The notes: generated by a model not told the origin, from the sequence alone. A stretch of DNA of 64,000 bases from Hymenobacter wooponensis (GCF_004745865.1 NZ_SRKZ01000002.1:1-64000); one strand, 5' to 3'. Counted from the first letter of the stretch, positions 26,864 to 35,910 are shown. Made by a program: numbers and translations.

Positions 26864-29014
26864 CTACTTAGCACTGGGAGCCAATACAAACACGGGGGTT
26901 TCCGTCACTTGCAGGGGTAGTTTGCCCTGCTGGAGCGTAACCCGCTGCTTGTCCATGGTTTCTTTCCCAATGGCCGGCCGATACACGTCGGCGTAGGTTG
27001 CGCGGCCTAGGTTGAGCGTGTAGGATGCCGTGCGGCCTTTTTCGTCGGGCACTACCAGCACGTACGCTGAGCGGCCTTTCAACTCATAGCGGTCCACAAT
27101 AGGGGCGGCGTGGATAGTCTGCTTGTAGGTGTAGGCCCCCAGCAGCTTGTTGGCTTGGCTGACGTATTGAGCCGCCGGGCGCGGCGTTTTGTCGCCGTTG
27201 AGCAGCCCCATTGAGCCAAACCGAGTGGGGTTTTGCGGGTTGTCATCGTAGAGCTGATACAGAAATACTCGCTCCACGCCCCAACGAGCGTACAACAGAG
27301 AAGTGCGCAGAATCCAGTCGGCCTGGGTTTCTTGCACCGACTTTTTGCCGATGGCAATAGCCTTCAACGGACTACCCTGGTTGAGGTCGTAGCCGGTTTC
27401 AGTAATCCAGACGGGCATTCCGCCAGCATATTCGTGGGCCATTTGCACAAACGCCTTAGCCACCTGCCCTGCTTCTGATATCTCGGGGGCAGCGCCACGT
27501 GTTGGCTCGCCACCCTGAGATGTATGCGCATCGTTGGAGTACAGGTGATAGTTGATTACGTCCCAGCAGAGATTTACGCTACCGTCGGGCTTATAGCCGC
27601 GGTGCTGGCGGCACCAGTCTACCATACCCTTCACGTAATCAGGAGTAGGAGCGGCTAGGCCCCCCATTACTACCTGCATCTTGGGGTCGGCATTTTTCAC
27701 GCCTACACCTGGCCCCAGCGTATTCTTGTGCCCATCGTAAAAGGCCGATAGGTTAGCCGCGTATTCGGCAGCCGTTTGATACGCTTTGCGGCCCTTCCAC
27801 CACTTGTCGCGCTCATTGTCGCACTCCATGTATCGGATGAGGCCTAGGCCAGTCTTCACTTCATTCACGGGGTCGGCCGTCCAGCGAGGCGGGCTGGTGC
27901 TTACCTTCATCAGGTTACGTGGCACAGTAGAATTGCTGCCGTAGCGGGCAGCGAACTGAAAGGCCACTTTAGCCTGCTCCGTGTACGATGCAGGAACTGT
28001 GAGGTCTTTGCCATACTGGGCCGGAACGTTTTCGGCGTCTCTTTCTGTGGCAGGATACGATTCCTGCATCCACTTGGGCAGCGTTTTTAAGCACACCAGC
28101 ACCTCCACCCCTTCCTGCTTAAGCCGGCTATACATGGCATCGTAGTTCCAGCTGCCGTTGTGCGATGGATTGAAGGTGTAGGTATCCGGCGTAGGTTCCA
28201 GCTTTTCCCAATCGAGATAATGCCGAATACCGCTGAAGTTCTTGACAGCTTTAAGCCGAGCCGGATCTACTTCCGCCGGATTATTGCCGTCCTCCAAGTT
28301 CCACTCAAACCCGTTAACCCCGAACATCTGCCGCAGCTTCACGGCTTTTTGCGCGGCTAGCGTACTAGCACTAGGGGATGTAGCCACTTTGGCTGCTTTG
28401 TAAGAGCCATAAAGCTCAACTTCAGTGGGGTAGATACCTCCCGACGTGATAACCAAGTAGCGCGCATTGCGCACGGGCTGCCCCAGGGCATAAGCAGAGG
28501 GCTCACTTGGGTCGGGGCCTACCCATTCTTGGTATTCGCTTCCCGTAAACCTCGCAATCGGGATCTGCTCCCAGGCATCGGTGATGACAGACAGCACCAT
28601 TGGCGCCTCGGAGCTGGAGCCCTCTCCATCGTACATCTTCACGCTTTCAATCACAAACGACTCACCCTTTTGCAAGGGATAATACGCCTCGTAGTGGTCT
28701 AGCAGCTTTCCCCAGCCCCGCGAAATATTGGCATTAGTAATGCCATCAAAGAGAGCCGGAATACCATCGGGAGCATTGGTCAGCTGGTACCAGCGCTGCG
28801 GATCAATCGGGATTTTCCCAGCCCCCTCTACTGCGTCACTGGTATTGCTAGTCAGGGTTGCCGGCGCACCTACTCCACTGCTTTCTTCCTGCAGTTGTGG
28901 ATATATGCGGCGCCCCACAGTAAACAGCACTGCCCCAACAACACACACTAGTACTACTATCTTCAGAAGGGTTCTGCCCATTACTGGCGGATTAAGCGAG
29001 GAGTCAGGTTTCAC
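26864..29014 (-). CDS. Clan GH-A glycoside-hydrolase-like protein, membrane-anchored
   Basis: 716 residues. A single N-terminal hydrophobic segment (about 14-34, KIVVLVCVVGAVLF) is an anchor or signal. An alternative start at residue 12 (MGRTLL) is equally good. Residues ~70-210 look like a galactose-binding/discoidin-type beta-sandwich. Residues ~235-640 form a TIM-barrel with DNERDKWW (likely acid/base Glu after Asn) and WITETGYD (likely nucleophile Glu), the strand-4/strand-7 pair of clan GH-A (GH5/GH39-like). The end is beta-rich. Convergent with the EPS locus, it may cut or edit EPS in the periplasm or at the surface. Substrate unknown. Confidence 0.72.
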   Translation of the reverse strand: MKPDSSLNPPVMGRTLLKIVVLVCVVGAVLFTVGRRIYPQLQEESSGVGAPATLTSNTSDAVEGAGKIPIDPQRWYQLTNAPDGIPALFDGITNANISRGWGKLLDHYEAYYPLQKGESFVIESVKMYDGEGSSSEAPMVLSVITDAWEQIPIARFTGSEYQEWVGPDPSEPSAYALGQPVRNARYLVITSGGIYPTEVELYGSYKAAKVATSPSASTLAAQKAVKLRQMFGVNGFEWNLEDGNNPAEVDPARLKAVKNFSGIRHYLDWEKLEPTPDTYTFNPSHNGSWNYDAMYSRLKQEGVEVLVCLKTLPKWMQESYPATERDAENVPAQYGKDLTVPASYTEQAKVAFQFAARYGSNSTVPRNLMKVSTSPPRWTADPVNEVKTGLGLIRYMECDNERDKWWKGRKAYQTAAEYAANLSAFYDGHKNTLGPGVGVKNADPKMQVVMGGLAAPTPDYVKGMVDWCRQHRGYKPDGSVNLCWDVINYHLYSNDAHTSQGGEPTRGAAPEISEAGQVAKAFVQMAHEYAGGMPVWITETGYDLNQGSPLKAIAIGKKSVQETQADWILRTSLLYARWGVERVFLYQLYDDNPQNPTRFGSMGLLNGDKTPRPAAQYVSQANKLLGAYTYKQTIHAAPIVDRYELKGRSAYVLVVPDEKGRTASYTLNLGRATYADVYRPAIGKETMDKQRVTLQQGKLPLQVTETPVFVLAPSAK

Positions 29015-29291
29015 AGTGCTACGTGTACATTCTCACGTGCCTTATGGCACATGCGCGAGCCAAAATACGCTCTCCGTTACAAAGGCACACGGTTCAGCTA
29101 TTTAGGAAGGGCACTGGCGCCATCGGGAGTAGATGCCACTGTAGCACCTTCATCAATTCTAGGCTGTTTACTGGCTTGGTTCTACGTCTCGTAAACCCAG
29201 TTGTACATTACCACCTAGTTAGTGCCAAAACGCACTGGACTATTCGCTTACTTAATTTGGCACTGGTGAGTTATACCTGAGCACCTCAGGC

Positions 29292-30017
29292 TTACTGCAG
29301 TAGGCCCTGCACTACGGGCAATGCCAGCTCCGCCCACTGCCGCATATGCTTACCTGAATAATGCAACCCATCGGGGGCAAAGTGCGTGGGGTCGTTGGCG
29401 GCAGTGCGGGTGAGGTCGGTGATGTTGAGGTAGGCCCCTTGTGCCTGCTGACACTCCTGCTGAGCTACTGCATTAAATTGATCAATCTCGGTGCTAATCT
29501 GCGCCTGGTTATAAGTGCGGGCGTAAGGTGAGCGGCCCCAGTCCGGAATGGAAAGCACGAATACGCGGCTGGGGCGGTTGCCAGCAAACCGTATGGCGGT
29601 ATGTAGCAGCTCCCGAAACTCTGTGCGGTACGTAGCTACTGGCTGCCGGCGGTACTGGTTGTTCACCCCAATAAGCAGCGAAACTAGGTCGTAGGTCTTT
29701 TGATTGTTCGCTGATTTGATAGCAGCTTGCAGCTCTGCCGTGGTCCAGCCGGTGCGGGCAATAATATCCGGCTTCATCAACCCCTCAGCCTGGCCTAGCT
29801 GGGCCAGCTGCACACTCCAGCGGTCGGCTTCACTTACACCTTCTCCAATGGTATAAGAGTCGCCGAGCGACAGGAAGCTCACCACTTGGCCAGTTGGCGC
29901 GGGTGGTGCCGGCACCGTAGTACTAGGGGCCGGATCGGAGGTGTGCTGCCCGCAGCCGAAGCTGAGCAGCATGAAGAGCAGCAGAAGAAAGCGCATGCGC
30001 AGAAAAGCAGTAGCCAT
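29292..30017 (-). CDS. SGNH/GDSL-type hydrolase lipoprotein
   Basis: 241 residues. Lipobox LLSFGC near residue 22 gives a lipoprotein. If the start is the second Met (residue 8, position 29996) the signal is still complete. A Pro/Thr linker is followed by the SGNH blocks: FLSLGDSYTIGEG (block I, nucleophile Ser), block III IGVNNQYRR (Asn), and DGLHYSGKH (block V Asp and His). It is probably an envelope esterase, such as a polysaccharide deacetylase-type acetylesterase or lipase. Its position beside the glycosidase and EPS locus makes acyl editing of polymer attractive, but that is inference. The 277 bases between it and the glycosidase hold no gene. Confidence 0.85.
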   Translation of the reverse strand: MATAFLRMRFLLLLFMLLSFGCGQHTSDPAPSTTVPAPPAPTGQVVSFLSLGDSYTIGEGVSEADRWSVQLAQLGQAEGLMKPDIIARTGWTTAELQAAIKSANNQKTYDLVSLLIGVNNQYRRQPVATYRTEFRELLHTAIRFAGNRPSRVFVLSIPDWGRSPYARTYNQAQISTEIDQFNAVAQQECQQAQGAYLNITDLTRTAANDPTHFAPDGLHYSGKHMRQWAELALPVVQGLLQ

Positions 30018-30120
30018 AAGGGTGGTGCATGTACGGCCCTATAGCCAAAGCAGATTGCGTATAGTTCCGGCGCACTTTTCAGCAGGCGGTTGCCTAAACT
30101 GGCCTAGAGCGCGCCAAAAC

Positions 30121-30157
30121 AGAAACCCGCCCGGCACCAGGTACCAAGCGGGTTTCT
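30121..30157 (-). terminator. Terminator of the cystathionine synthase gene
   Basis: A 10-bp perfect stem (30121-30130 with 30148-30157) and 17-base loop, followed on the minus strand by TTTT. It lies just downstream of the gene at 30232-31371. Confidence 0.75.
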
Positions 30158-30231
30158 ATATGTTCTTTCGTGGCGGGCAGTAAGGCCCGAGACAGGCCTA
30201 GACGTCAGCCCCTCAGGTGCTATAGCTGGGC

Positions 30232-31371
30232 TTAGCCGATTGCCTGCTTCAGATCTTCAATAAGGTCTTCTGCGTCTTCAATACCTACGCTAAGGCGGAT
30301 CAAGGAATCAGAAAGGCCCGCTTTGCGGCGCTCTTCAGCCGGAATGCTGGCGTGGGTCATGGTAGCGGGGTGCCCCGACAGACTTTCCACTCCTCCAAGG
30401 CTCTCGGCCAAGGAGAACAACTCAAACTTCTCGAGCACGGCTATGGCGTCTTCTTTCCGGTCGCCTTCCAGCACAAAGGAAATCATGCCACCAAAGCTGC
30501 GCATTTGCTTGGCCGCTACCTCGTGGTTCGGATGATCGGGGAAGCCGGGCCAGTATACTTTACCCACTTTGGGGTGGCTCTTGAGGAACTCAGCTACGGC
30601 GCGGCCGTTTTCGCAATGGCGCTGCATGCGCACGTGCAGCGTTTTGAGACCCCGCAGCACCAAGAAGCAGTCCTGGGGGCCAGGCGTGCCCCCGCAGGCG
30701 TTCTGCAGGAAGCGCAACCGCTCGTGCAGCTCATCATCTTTCACCACAATGGCGCCCATCACAACGTCGGAGTGGCCACCCATGTATTTGGTGAGCGAGT
30801 ACATCACCATATCGGCCCCCAGGTCCAGCGGCGTCTGCAAGTAAGGCGTCGAGAAGGTGTTATCTACCACCAGCAGGGCGCCTACTTTTTTGGCCACTGC
30901 CGAGGCGGCTTCAATATCAATGATGTTGAGCAGCGGGTTGGTGGGCGTTTCTACCCAGATGAGTTTGGTACGCTCATTAGCTACGGCCTCCACTTGTGTC
31001 ATATCGTGCATCGATACGAAGTGAAACTTGATGCCGTAGTTGGCAAACACCTTTGTGAAGAGGCGGTAGCTGCCGCCGTACAAGTCGTTGGTGGAAATCA
31101 CCTCGTCGCCGGGCTGCAGCAGCTTCACAATGCAGTCAATAGCGGCCATACCGGAAGCGAAGGCTAGGCCATGCTTGCCATTATCGAGGGCAGCCAGGGC
31201 ATCCTGTAGCTGGGTACGAGTAGGATTATGGGTACGCGAGTACTCGAAGCCTTTGTGGTCGCCGGGCGAGCGTTGCACATAGGTTGAGGTCTGGTAGATA
31301 GGCGTCATAATGGCCCCGGTTTCGGGGTCAGGATGCACGCCGGCATGAATGGCTTTGGTTCCGAATTTCAT
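30232..31371 (-). CDS. metB: Cystathionine gamma-synthase / gamma-lyase (PLP enzyme)
   Basis: 379 residues, the normal length for the Cys/Met metabolism PLP family. Visible: TKAIHAG opening, YSRTHNPTR (phosphate-site Tyr and Arg), ASGMAAI, the LVVDNTFSTPY strand with the pyridine-binding Asp, MYSLTKYMGGHSD with the Schiff-base Lys, and NPxT-type ETPTNP. Cytosolic. It either joins O-acyl-homoserine and cysteine to cystathionine or cleaves cystathionine; this family does not separate the two reliably by eye. Single gene with its own promoter (perfect TACCTTTG, 43 bases before the ATG) and terminator. Confidence 0.88.
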   Translation of the reverse strand: MKFGTKAIHAGVHPDPETGAIMTPIYQTSTYVQRSPGDHKGFEYSRTHNPTRTQLQDALAALDNGKHGLAFASGMAAIDCIVKLLQPGDEVISTNDLYGGSYRLFTKVFANYGIKFHFVSMHDMTQVEAVANERTKLIWVETPTNPLLNIIDIEAASAVAKKVGALLVVDNTFSTPYLQTPLDLGADMVMYSLTKYMGGHSDVVMGAIVVKDDELHERLRFLQNACGGTPGPQDCFLVLRGLKTLHVRMQRHCENGRAVAEFLKSHPKVGKVYWPGFPDHPNHEVAAKQMRSFGGMISFVLEGDRKEDAIAVLEKFELFSLAESLGGVESLSGHPATMTHASIPAEERRKAGLSDSLIRLSVGIEDAEDLIEDLKQAIG

Positions 31372-31414
31372 AGGGGCGGGATGCGGAAGGTTAACGTCTC
31401 GTAAACACTGGGCG

Positions 31415-31422
31415 CAAAGGTA
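31415..31422 (-). promoter_or_regulatory. Promoter -7 element (TACCTTTG) of metB-like gene
   Basis: An exact TAnnTTTG match on the minus strand, 43 bases before the start codon. No TTG at the -33 spacing. Expected leader about 35-40 bases. Confidence 0.6.
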
Positions 31423-31588
31423 GGAATGTCTGAGGGACGTGCACGCGAGTACGGCGCAGGTGGCCTAGGCCAGGCAGGTCCCGGTTTATCTGCTGTAGAA
31501 GCAGTTTACTTCTTCTCTTGTTTTAGGTTGTTCAGGCAGATGGCTATCTTGTTGGCAAAATCCTATTCATCATTTTTCATTTATTCGC

Positions 31589-32527
31589 TTGAAAAGACTC
31601 CTACTCCTATGGGCTTTCGTGTGTTTGCACGTAAGCGCCCGCGCCGCCAGCACGCCCCCCGACTCCGTAGCCCTGTACAAAGCCAAAATGCAGGCCATGC
31701 AGGATTCATTGCATTACCAGACGGGCCACGTCACGTTGCCTGATGGGGTGGGCGAAATCAACGTTCCAAAGGGCTTCCGCTACCTCGACGTGCCCCAAAG
31801 CACGAAGGTCTTGACCAAGTTCTGGGGCAACCCCACGGCAGAAAACCTGGGCATGCTCTTCCCCGCCGACCGCGGCCCGCTCGATGAAAACAACTGGGCC
31901 TTTGTGATTCAGTACGACGCCATGGGCTACGTGAAGGATGACGACGCCGATGACATCAACTACGACGACCTGCTCAAGGATATGCAGTCGGACCTAGTGG
32001 AAACCAACAAGGAACGCGCCGAAGCTGGTTACGAATCGGTGACGTTGGTGGGCTGGGCTGCTAAGCCCTTCTACGATAAGCAGCTCAACGCCCTGCACTG
32101 GGCCAAGGAGCTAAAGTTTGGCGACGAAAGCGAAACTACCCTCAACTACAACGTGCGCCTGCTAGGCCGGAAGGGCGTGCTGGTACTGAACGCAGTAGGT
32201 ACGCCCGGGCAGCTGGCGGAGGTTCGCAGCAGCATTCCCGGCGTTATGCAAGGCGTAAGCTTCAGCAAAGGCCTCCGCTACGCCGACTTCGACCCCAAGT
32301 TAGATGAAGTAGCCGCCTACGGCATTGGTGGGCTTATTGCGGGCAAAGTGCTGGCGAAGGTGGGCTTCTTCGCCCTGATTTTAAAGTTCTGGAAAGTTGT
32401 GCTGGCCCTCTTAGCTGGCGCCTGGACGGCTATTCGCCGCTTCTTTGGGGCTAAAACCACCGAAACGGGGAATGAACAGCCGGCTCTGGCTGGCGGCCCC
32501 ACCCCCAACGCGGAGCCTGAAGCGTAG
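31589..32527 (+). CDS. DUF2167 membrane-anchored protein
   Basis: 312 residues from a TTG start; no in-frame ATG precedes the signal peptide (KRLLLLWAFVCLHVSARA), which decides it. Matches DUF2167 in length and pattern: GHVTLPDGVGEINVPKGFRYLD, GMLFPADRGPL, WAFVIQYDAMGYVKDDDAD, then VGWAAKPFYDKQLNALHWAKEL. One C-terminal helix (about 255-285) would anchor it, with most of the protein on the periplasmic side, and a short acidic tail. Function unknown for the family. The next gene starts 71 bases later and may be co-transcribed. Confidence 0.8.
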   Translation: MKRLLLLWAFVCLHVSARAASTPPDSVALYKAKMQAMQDSLHYQTGHVTLPDGVGEINVPKGFRYLDVPQSTKVLTKFWGNPTAENLGMLFPADRGPLDENNWAFVIQYDAMGYVKDDDADDINYDDLLKDMQSDLVETNKERAEAGYESVTLVGWAAKPFYDKQLNALHWAKELKFGDESETTLNYNVRLLGRKGVLVLNAVGTPGQLAEVRSSIPGVMQGVSFSKGLRYADFDPKLDEVAAYGIGGLIAGKVLAKVGFFALILKFWKVVLALLAGAWTAIRRFFGAKTTETGNEQPALAGGPTPNAEPEA

Positions 32528-32598
32528 CCTTCGGCGCCATTCTTACGTTCTTACCTTCGGGCCGGCCCACAAAAGCCGGCCCGATTGTTTACCTGCCT

Positions 32599-33309
32599 AT
32601 GTCATTTCTCAAGGAGCTATTTCAGAAAAACGCTTCCACGCTGCTATCCATGTTTTTGCTGGTGGTGCTACCCGTGTTGGGTAGTTCCTCGCTCAGCTAC
32701 ATGCTTTACCGTAACCAGGAGTTGCTGGAGCATCTAACGGCTGGCCAAAGCGTTTTCTACTTTGTAGCCATTGCGTTTACCATGGCTTTTGCCTTCACTC
32801 CAACAACGTTTGTAGCTTTAGTTACCGGCTTTTATTTGGGGTGGGCGGGGCTGCCGGGGATGGTACTGGCCTACGCGCTGGCCGCCTTTATTGGCTACCA
32901 TATTGCCGCCTCTCTCGACCATGGGAAGATGCTGAATTTTCTGCACCACTTCCCCAAAGCCGATGCCGTGATGCAGGAACTCAAAAGCCAGAGCTGGCAA
33001 TTGATTATCCTGACCCGCATATCGCCGGTGCTCCCCTTCGCCCTAATGACCTTCGTGCTAGCCGTTATGCGCGTAGACCGGCGCCGCTTCCTCTTAGCGT
33101 CAGTGATAGGTATGCTGCCCCGCAGCTTGTTCTTCTACTGGCTCGGCACCAAAGCCCAAGATGTTTTTGCGCTGCTCCGCGACCCCGATACCGGTACCAC
33201 AGGAAAACTTCTGGTGATAGGCCTAGTGGTGGTGTCGCTGTTTGGCCTTTACTTCCTTTTTAACCGGGCTTTGCAACGGGCGCTTGGCAAGGGCGCAAGA
33301 AAAGGATAA
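32599..33309 (+). CDS. TVP38/TMEM64-family (VTT domain) membrane protein
   Basis: 236 residues with about five or six hydrophobic segments. The VTT core shows FTPTTFVALVTGFYLGWAG (re-entrant loop), GYHIAASL, then LTRISPVLPFALMTFVLAVMRVDRRRF, the conserved R-x-SP-x-xP pattern of the DedA/TVP38 superfamily. These proteins act in lipid scrambling or membrane homeostasis in better studied members. The exact role here is unknown. It may be an operon with the DUF2167 gene before it. The basic C-terminus is cytosolic. Confidence 0.85.
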   Translation: MSFLKELFQKNASTLLSMFLLVVLPVLGSSSLSYMLYRNQELLEHLTAGQSVFYFVAIAFTMAFAFTPTTFVALVTGFYLGWAGLPGMVLAYALAAFIGYHIAASLDHGKMLNFLHHFPKADAVMQELKSQSWQLIILTRISPVLPFALMTFVLAVMRVDRRRFLLASVIGMLPRSLFFYWLGTKAQDVFALLRDPDTGTTGKLLVIGLVVVSLFGLYFLFNRALQRALGKGARKG

Positions 33310-33380
33310 AAAAATTTCCCTGAAATTCAGCACCTTGCAGTCTTTCCCTAAAAAATAAGGGACAAAATAGTAGCCCTGGC

Positions 33381-33412
33381 TTGCACAACCGGAATTTTAC
33401 CCGCTATCTTTG
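33381..33412 (+). promoter_or_regulatory. Canonical Bacteroidota promoter of tRNA-Arg
   Basis: TTG at 33381-33383 and TATCTTTG at 33405-33412 are separated by 21 bases, fitting both consensus elements and spacing. The start point would be near 33419, about 35 bases before the mature tRNA. This is the clearest of several such promoters in the window. Confidence 0.85.
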
Positions 33413-33454
33413 CACAACCAAAACGGAAGAACGATCCGCAAAACGGTAAAAATG

Positions 33455-33528
33455 GTTGTGTAGCTCAATTGGATAGAGCATCTGACTACGAATCAGAAGG
33501 TTTAAGGTTCGACTCCTTACACGACCAC
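33455..33528 (+). tRNA. tRNA-Arg (anticodon ACG)
   Basis: 74 bases fold as a full cloverleaf. The acceptor GGTTGTG pairs with CACGACC (one G-U), the D arm is GCTC/GAGC, the anticodon stem is TCTGA/TCAGA around the loop CTACGAA (anticodon ACG), and the T arm is TAAGG/CCTTA with TTCGACT. Discriminator base A. The 3' CCA is not encoded. A34 would be converted to inosine by TadA to read CGU/CGC/CGA. Confidence 0.95.
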
Positions 33529-33530
33529 GA

Positions 33531-33565
33531 AAAGCCCTCAGTATCTCGCTGAGGGCTTTTTTTGT
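33531..33565 (+). terminator. Terminator of tRNA-Arg
   Basis: A 12-bp perfect stem (33531-33542 with 33550-33561) with a 7-base loop and a T-run. It starts two bases after the tRNA discriminator base. Confidence 0.9.
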
Positions 33566-33702
33566 TTCTAGACCTACCTCAACTTCTAGAACCTACCATG
33601 CCCTGCTATCATACAGTGTAGATACATCTGTTTTTTAAGGTTGGGATTTATTTCCTGAGAGGTGTGTTATCAAGTACTGCTCTGCTCTACGTAACACACC
33701 TC

Positions 33703-34110
33703 ATGCATTTAGTTGCTTACCGCCCAGAATACCGTATCTATCTAGATACGCGCCTCAACATGCTGCTCTATGAGCAGCTAGAGGAAATGACTTTTGCCAA
33801 GCAACTGCCCTACTATTTAGGAGATTGGGAGCGGGCGTTAGAGCAGGTGCAGCCTAGCTTTACAGTGCTCTATGATGTTCGTCGTACGCTGGGTCCGAAC
33901 ACCGATTTACTACCTACTTTTTTTCGCAGCTATGGCCTTATGCTAGCAGCAGGTATTGCAATGCTGGCCGAAGTATATCCGGCAGGTCTAGCGCCTACGC
34001 CCGTAAACCGCATATTAAGCCAGCTTTTTGCCTTACCTACGCGTCAGTTCACTGATGTTACTGCTGCAGAAGACTTTTTACTGGGTTACGGAACCTCAGT
34101 GGCTTCTTAA
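33703..34110 (+). CDS. Hypothetical protein, STAS-like pattern
   Basis: 135 residues from the ATG at 33703. A GTG at 33664 would add 13 residues with a poor sequence. I do not recognise the family with certainty. The order EYRIYLDTRLNMLLYEQ, FTVLYDVRRTLGPN and a helical LPTFFRSYGLMLAAGIAMLAEVYPAG recalls small STAS/SpoIIAA-like Bacteroidota proteins with alternating strands and helices. No signal peptide or membrane segment. It lies alone between tRNA-Arg and the AraC regulator. No promoter is recognised. Confidence 0.6.
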   Translation: MHLVAYRPEYRIYLDTRLNMLLYEQLEEMTFAKQLPYYLGDWERALEQVQPSFTVLYDVRRTLGPNTDLLPTFFRSYGLMLAAGIAMLAEVYPAGLAPTPVNRILSQLFALPTRQFTDVTAAEDFLLGYGTSVAS

Positions 34111-34207
34111 AATAAGCTGGTAGCGTTGCCACAACTGTGTACCCTGCTTATGCTGAGCCAATGACTATAAATAGGTGTGCTTCTTAACAAAGCAGTATTT
34201 TTAGGCT

Positions 34208-35098
34208 ATGTATACGCTCAGCAGCAAGCAGTCAATACCAGTGTATGCTTCCAAACGGAATCATGCAGCCGGTAACAACCTGTTCAACATAGTTCGCTCC
34301 GATGGAGCGTTGGTGTACGAGGAGGATTTGCTTATACCGCACCGTAAGGCACATTATCTGCTGGTTTTTGTGAAGTATAACCCTGGCCGTCATTGGGTAG
34401 ATATGACGGCTTATGAGCGAAAAGAGACTACCCTGTACTTCAGTGCCCCGCACCAGATTCTGGTAAAAGAGGCCCCCACCCCCTTCTGGGGCACCTTCTT
34501 AACGTTTACAAACGAGTTTCTGGCGTTGGAGCAGAACGCTTCCTTGCGGGAGTTGCCGCTCATCCAGAACCCCCAAAATGGGCATGAGTTGCTACTTACG
34601 CCGGCAGATTGGGACTTTGTGGAAGAGATGCTAAGCAAGCTTGATGCTGAGTACCACCGCCCCGGAGAGTGGCAGCAGCGGATGCTAACCGCTTACCTAA
34701 CGGTGTTGCTCACGTACCTGAGCCGTTTATACACCGAGCAGTATATGGGCGCCGAGCCATCGGCTGATAAGCTGTTGCTCAAAACCTACCAGGCCAAGAT
34801 TGAGGCCTGTTTTCGCGAGTTGCATGAGGTAGGCCAGTATGCAGCGCTGCTCAATATTTCGGCGGGGCATTTAAGCGAGGTAGTAAAAGCTCAGAGCGGT
34901 CAACCAGCTATCAAGCATATTCATGCGCGCTTAGTACTGGAAGCTCGGCGCATGCTCTTTTACACTCACAGCACCCTAAAGGAAATAGCTTTTGACCTTG
35001 GGTTTGCAGAGACTTCTTACTTCAACCGTTTCTTCAAGCGCGAAACGGGCTTCACCCCGGCCGAGTACCGCACCTCCATCCGTAAAATGTACCAGTAA
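34208..35098 (+). CDS. AraC-family transcriptional regulator
   Basis: 296 residues. The N-terminal ~170 residues are beta-rich (cupin-like sensing domain: DLLIPHRKAHYLLVFV, LYFSAPHQILV). The C-terminal ~100 residues carry two helix-turn-helix units: YAALLNISAGHLSEVVKAQSG and the second with STLKEIAFDLGFAETSYF followed by FKRETGFTPAEYR, the classical AraC signature. It probably controls the SDR gene 75 bases downstream, which has its own promoter in between. Inducer unknown. Confidence 0.9.
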   Translation: MYTLSSKQSIPVYASKRNHAAGNNLFNIVRSDGALVYEEDLLIPHRKAHYLLVFVKYNPGRHWVDMTAYERKETTLYFSAPHQILVKEAPTPFWGTFLTFTNEFLALEQNASLRELPLIQNPQNGHELLLTPADWDFVEEMLSKLDAEYHRPGEWQQRMLTAYLTVLLTYLSRLYTEQYMGAEPSADKLLLKTYQAKIEACFRELHEVGQYAALLNISAGHLSEVVKAQSGQPAIKHIHARLVLEARRMLFYTHSTLKEIAFDLGFAETSYFNRFFKRETGFTPAEYRTSIRKMYQ

Positions 35099-35137
35099 CA
35101 CCGTAAAATGTGTGTCAGGGGCGCCAACAGTGCCCGG

Positions 35138-35145
35138 TAGCTTTG
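35138..35145 (+). promoter_or_regulatory. Promoter -7 element (TAGCTTTG) of the SDR gene
   Basis: A perfect TAnnTTTG, 28 bases before the ATG at 35173. No TTG at -33, which suits a promoter that needs an activator such as the AraC protein encoded just upstream. Confidence 0.6.
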
Positions 35146-35172
35146 TCTTGTCGAACATTAAAAGACAATCAG

Positions 35173-35910
35173 ATGAAGACAGTACTCATTACCGGCGCAA
35201 ACAGAAGCATTGGCTTTGAAGCAGCTCGGCAGCTACTACAGAATGGCTACTATGTATACTTAGGCAGCCGTGATTTACAAAAAGGCCAGCAGGCCGTTGA
35301 CCAGCTACAGGCAGAAGGCCTCTCTCAGGTAGAGCCCATTGAGATAGATGTAACCAATAGAGCATCCATAGCTGCCGCCCGCGAGACCCTAGGCCAGAAA
35401 ACGCAGGTGCTAGATGTGCTCATTAATAATGCTGGCATTCTGGGAGGCATGTCGCAACCAGCTCTCTCCAGCAGCATCGACATGATCAAGGAGGTATTCG
35501 AGACGAACGTGTTTGGTGTAATTGAGGTAACACAGGCTTTCGTTGACCTGATGCGGCCGTCGCCGGAGCCCAGAATTGTAAATGTAACCTCGGGGCTGGG
35601 CTCGCTCACATTGCACACTGACCCATCCTGGAAATATTACGCAGTGAAGGGTGCCGCGTATATGCCATCCAAGACGGCGTTGAATGCCTACACGGTGATG
35701 CTGGCCTACGAGCTGCGCGACACTCCTTTCAAAGTAAACGCCGTAGACCCTGGCTACACTGCCACCGACTTCAATCATCATAGCGGGCCGGGTAGCGTGA
35801 CCGATGCGGCTGCTCGCTTGGTGAAAGCGGCCATGCTAGGCCCTGATGGCCCAACCAGTCAGTTTTTCAGCGACGATAATGCCCCAGAAACAGGCATCAG
35901 TCCGTGGTAA
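35173..35910 (+). CDS. Short-chain dehydrogenase/reductase
   Basis: 245 residues from the ATG at 35173, which follows the perfect -7 element; a longer frame reaching 35110 would overlap that promoter and is rejected. Classical SDR: TGANRSIG cofactor loop, INNAGILGG, NVTSGLGSL with the catalytic Ser region, and Y-x3-K as YMPSK near residue 155. Cytosolic NAD(P)-dependent oxidoreductase. LGSRD after strand 2 suggests NADP preference. Paired with the AraC regulator, so probably an inducible detoxification or aldehyde/ketone reduction step. Substrate unknown. Confidence 0.88.
   Translation: MKTVLITGANRSIGFEAARQLLQNGYYVYLGSRDLQKGQQAVDQLQAEGLSQVEPIEIDVTNRASIAAARETLGQKTQVLDVLINNAGILGGMSQPALSSSIDMIKEVFETNVFGVIEVTQAFVDLMRPSPEPRIVNVTSGLGSLTLHTDPSWKYYAVKGAAYMPSKTALNAYTVMLAYELRDTPFKVNAVDPGYTATDFNHHSGPGSVTDAAARLVKAAMLGPDGPTSQFFSDDNAPETGISPW

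Noticed and set aside
30352..31167. A long open frame (271 codons) on the plus strand opposite the cystathionine synthase gene
   Set aside because: It is the antisense shadow of a well-supported PLP enzyme. His/Val/Gln-rich translation without domain features.
29181..31409. A 13-base direct repeat (ACGTCTCGTAAAC) near 29.2 and 31.4 kb
   Set aside because: Repeats of this length are expected many times by chance in 64 kb, and no structure surrounds them.
33455..35910. A genomic island integrated at tRNA-Arg
   Set aside because: I could not find a repeat of the tRNA 3' end downstream, nor an integrase or mobility gene. Left only as a weak suggestion.
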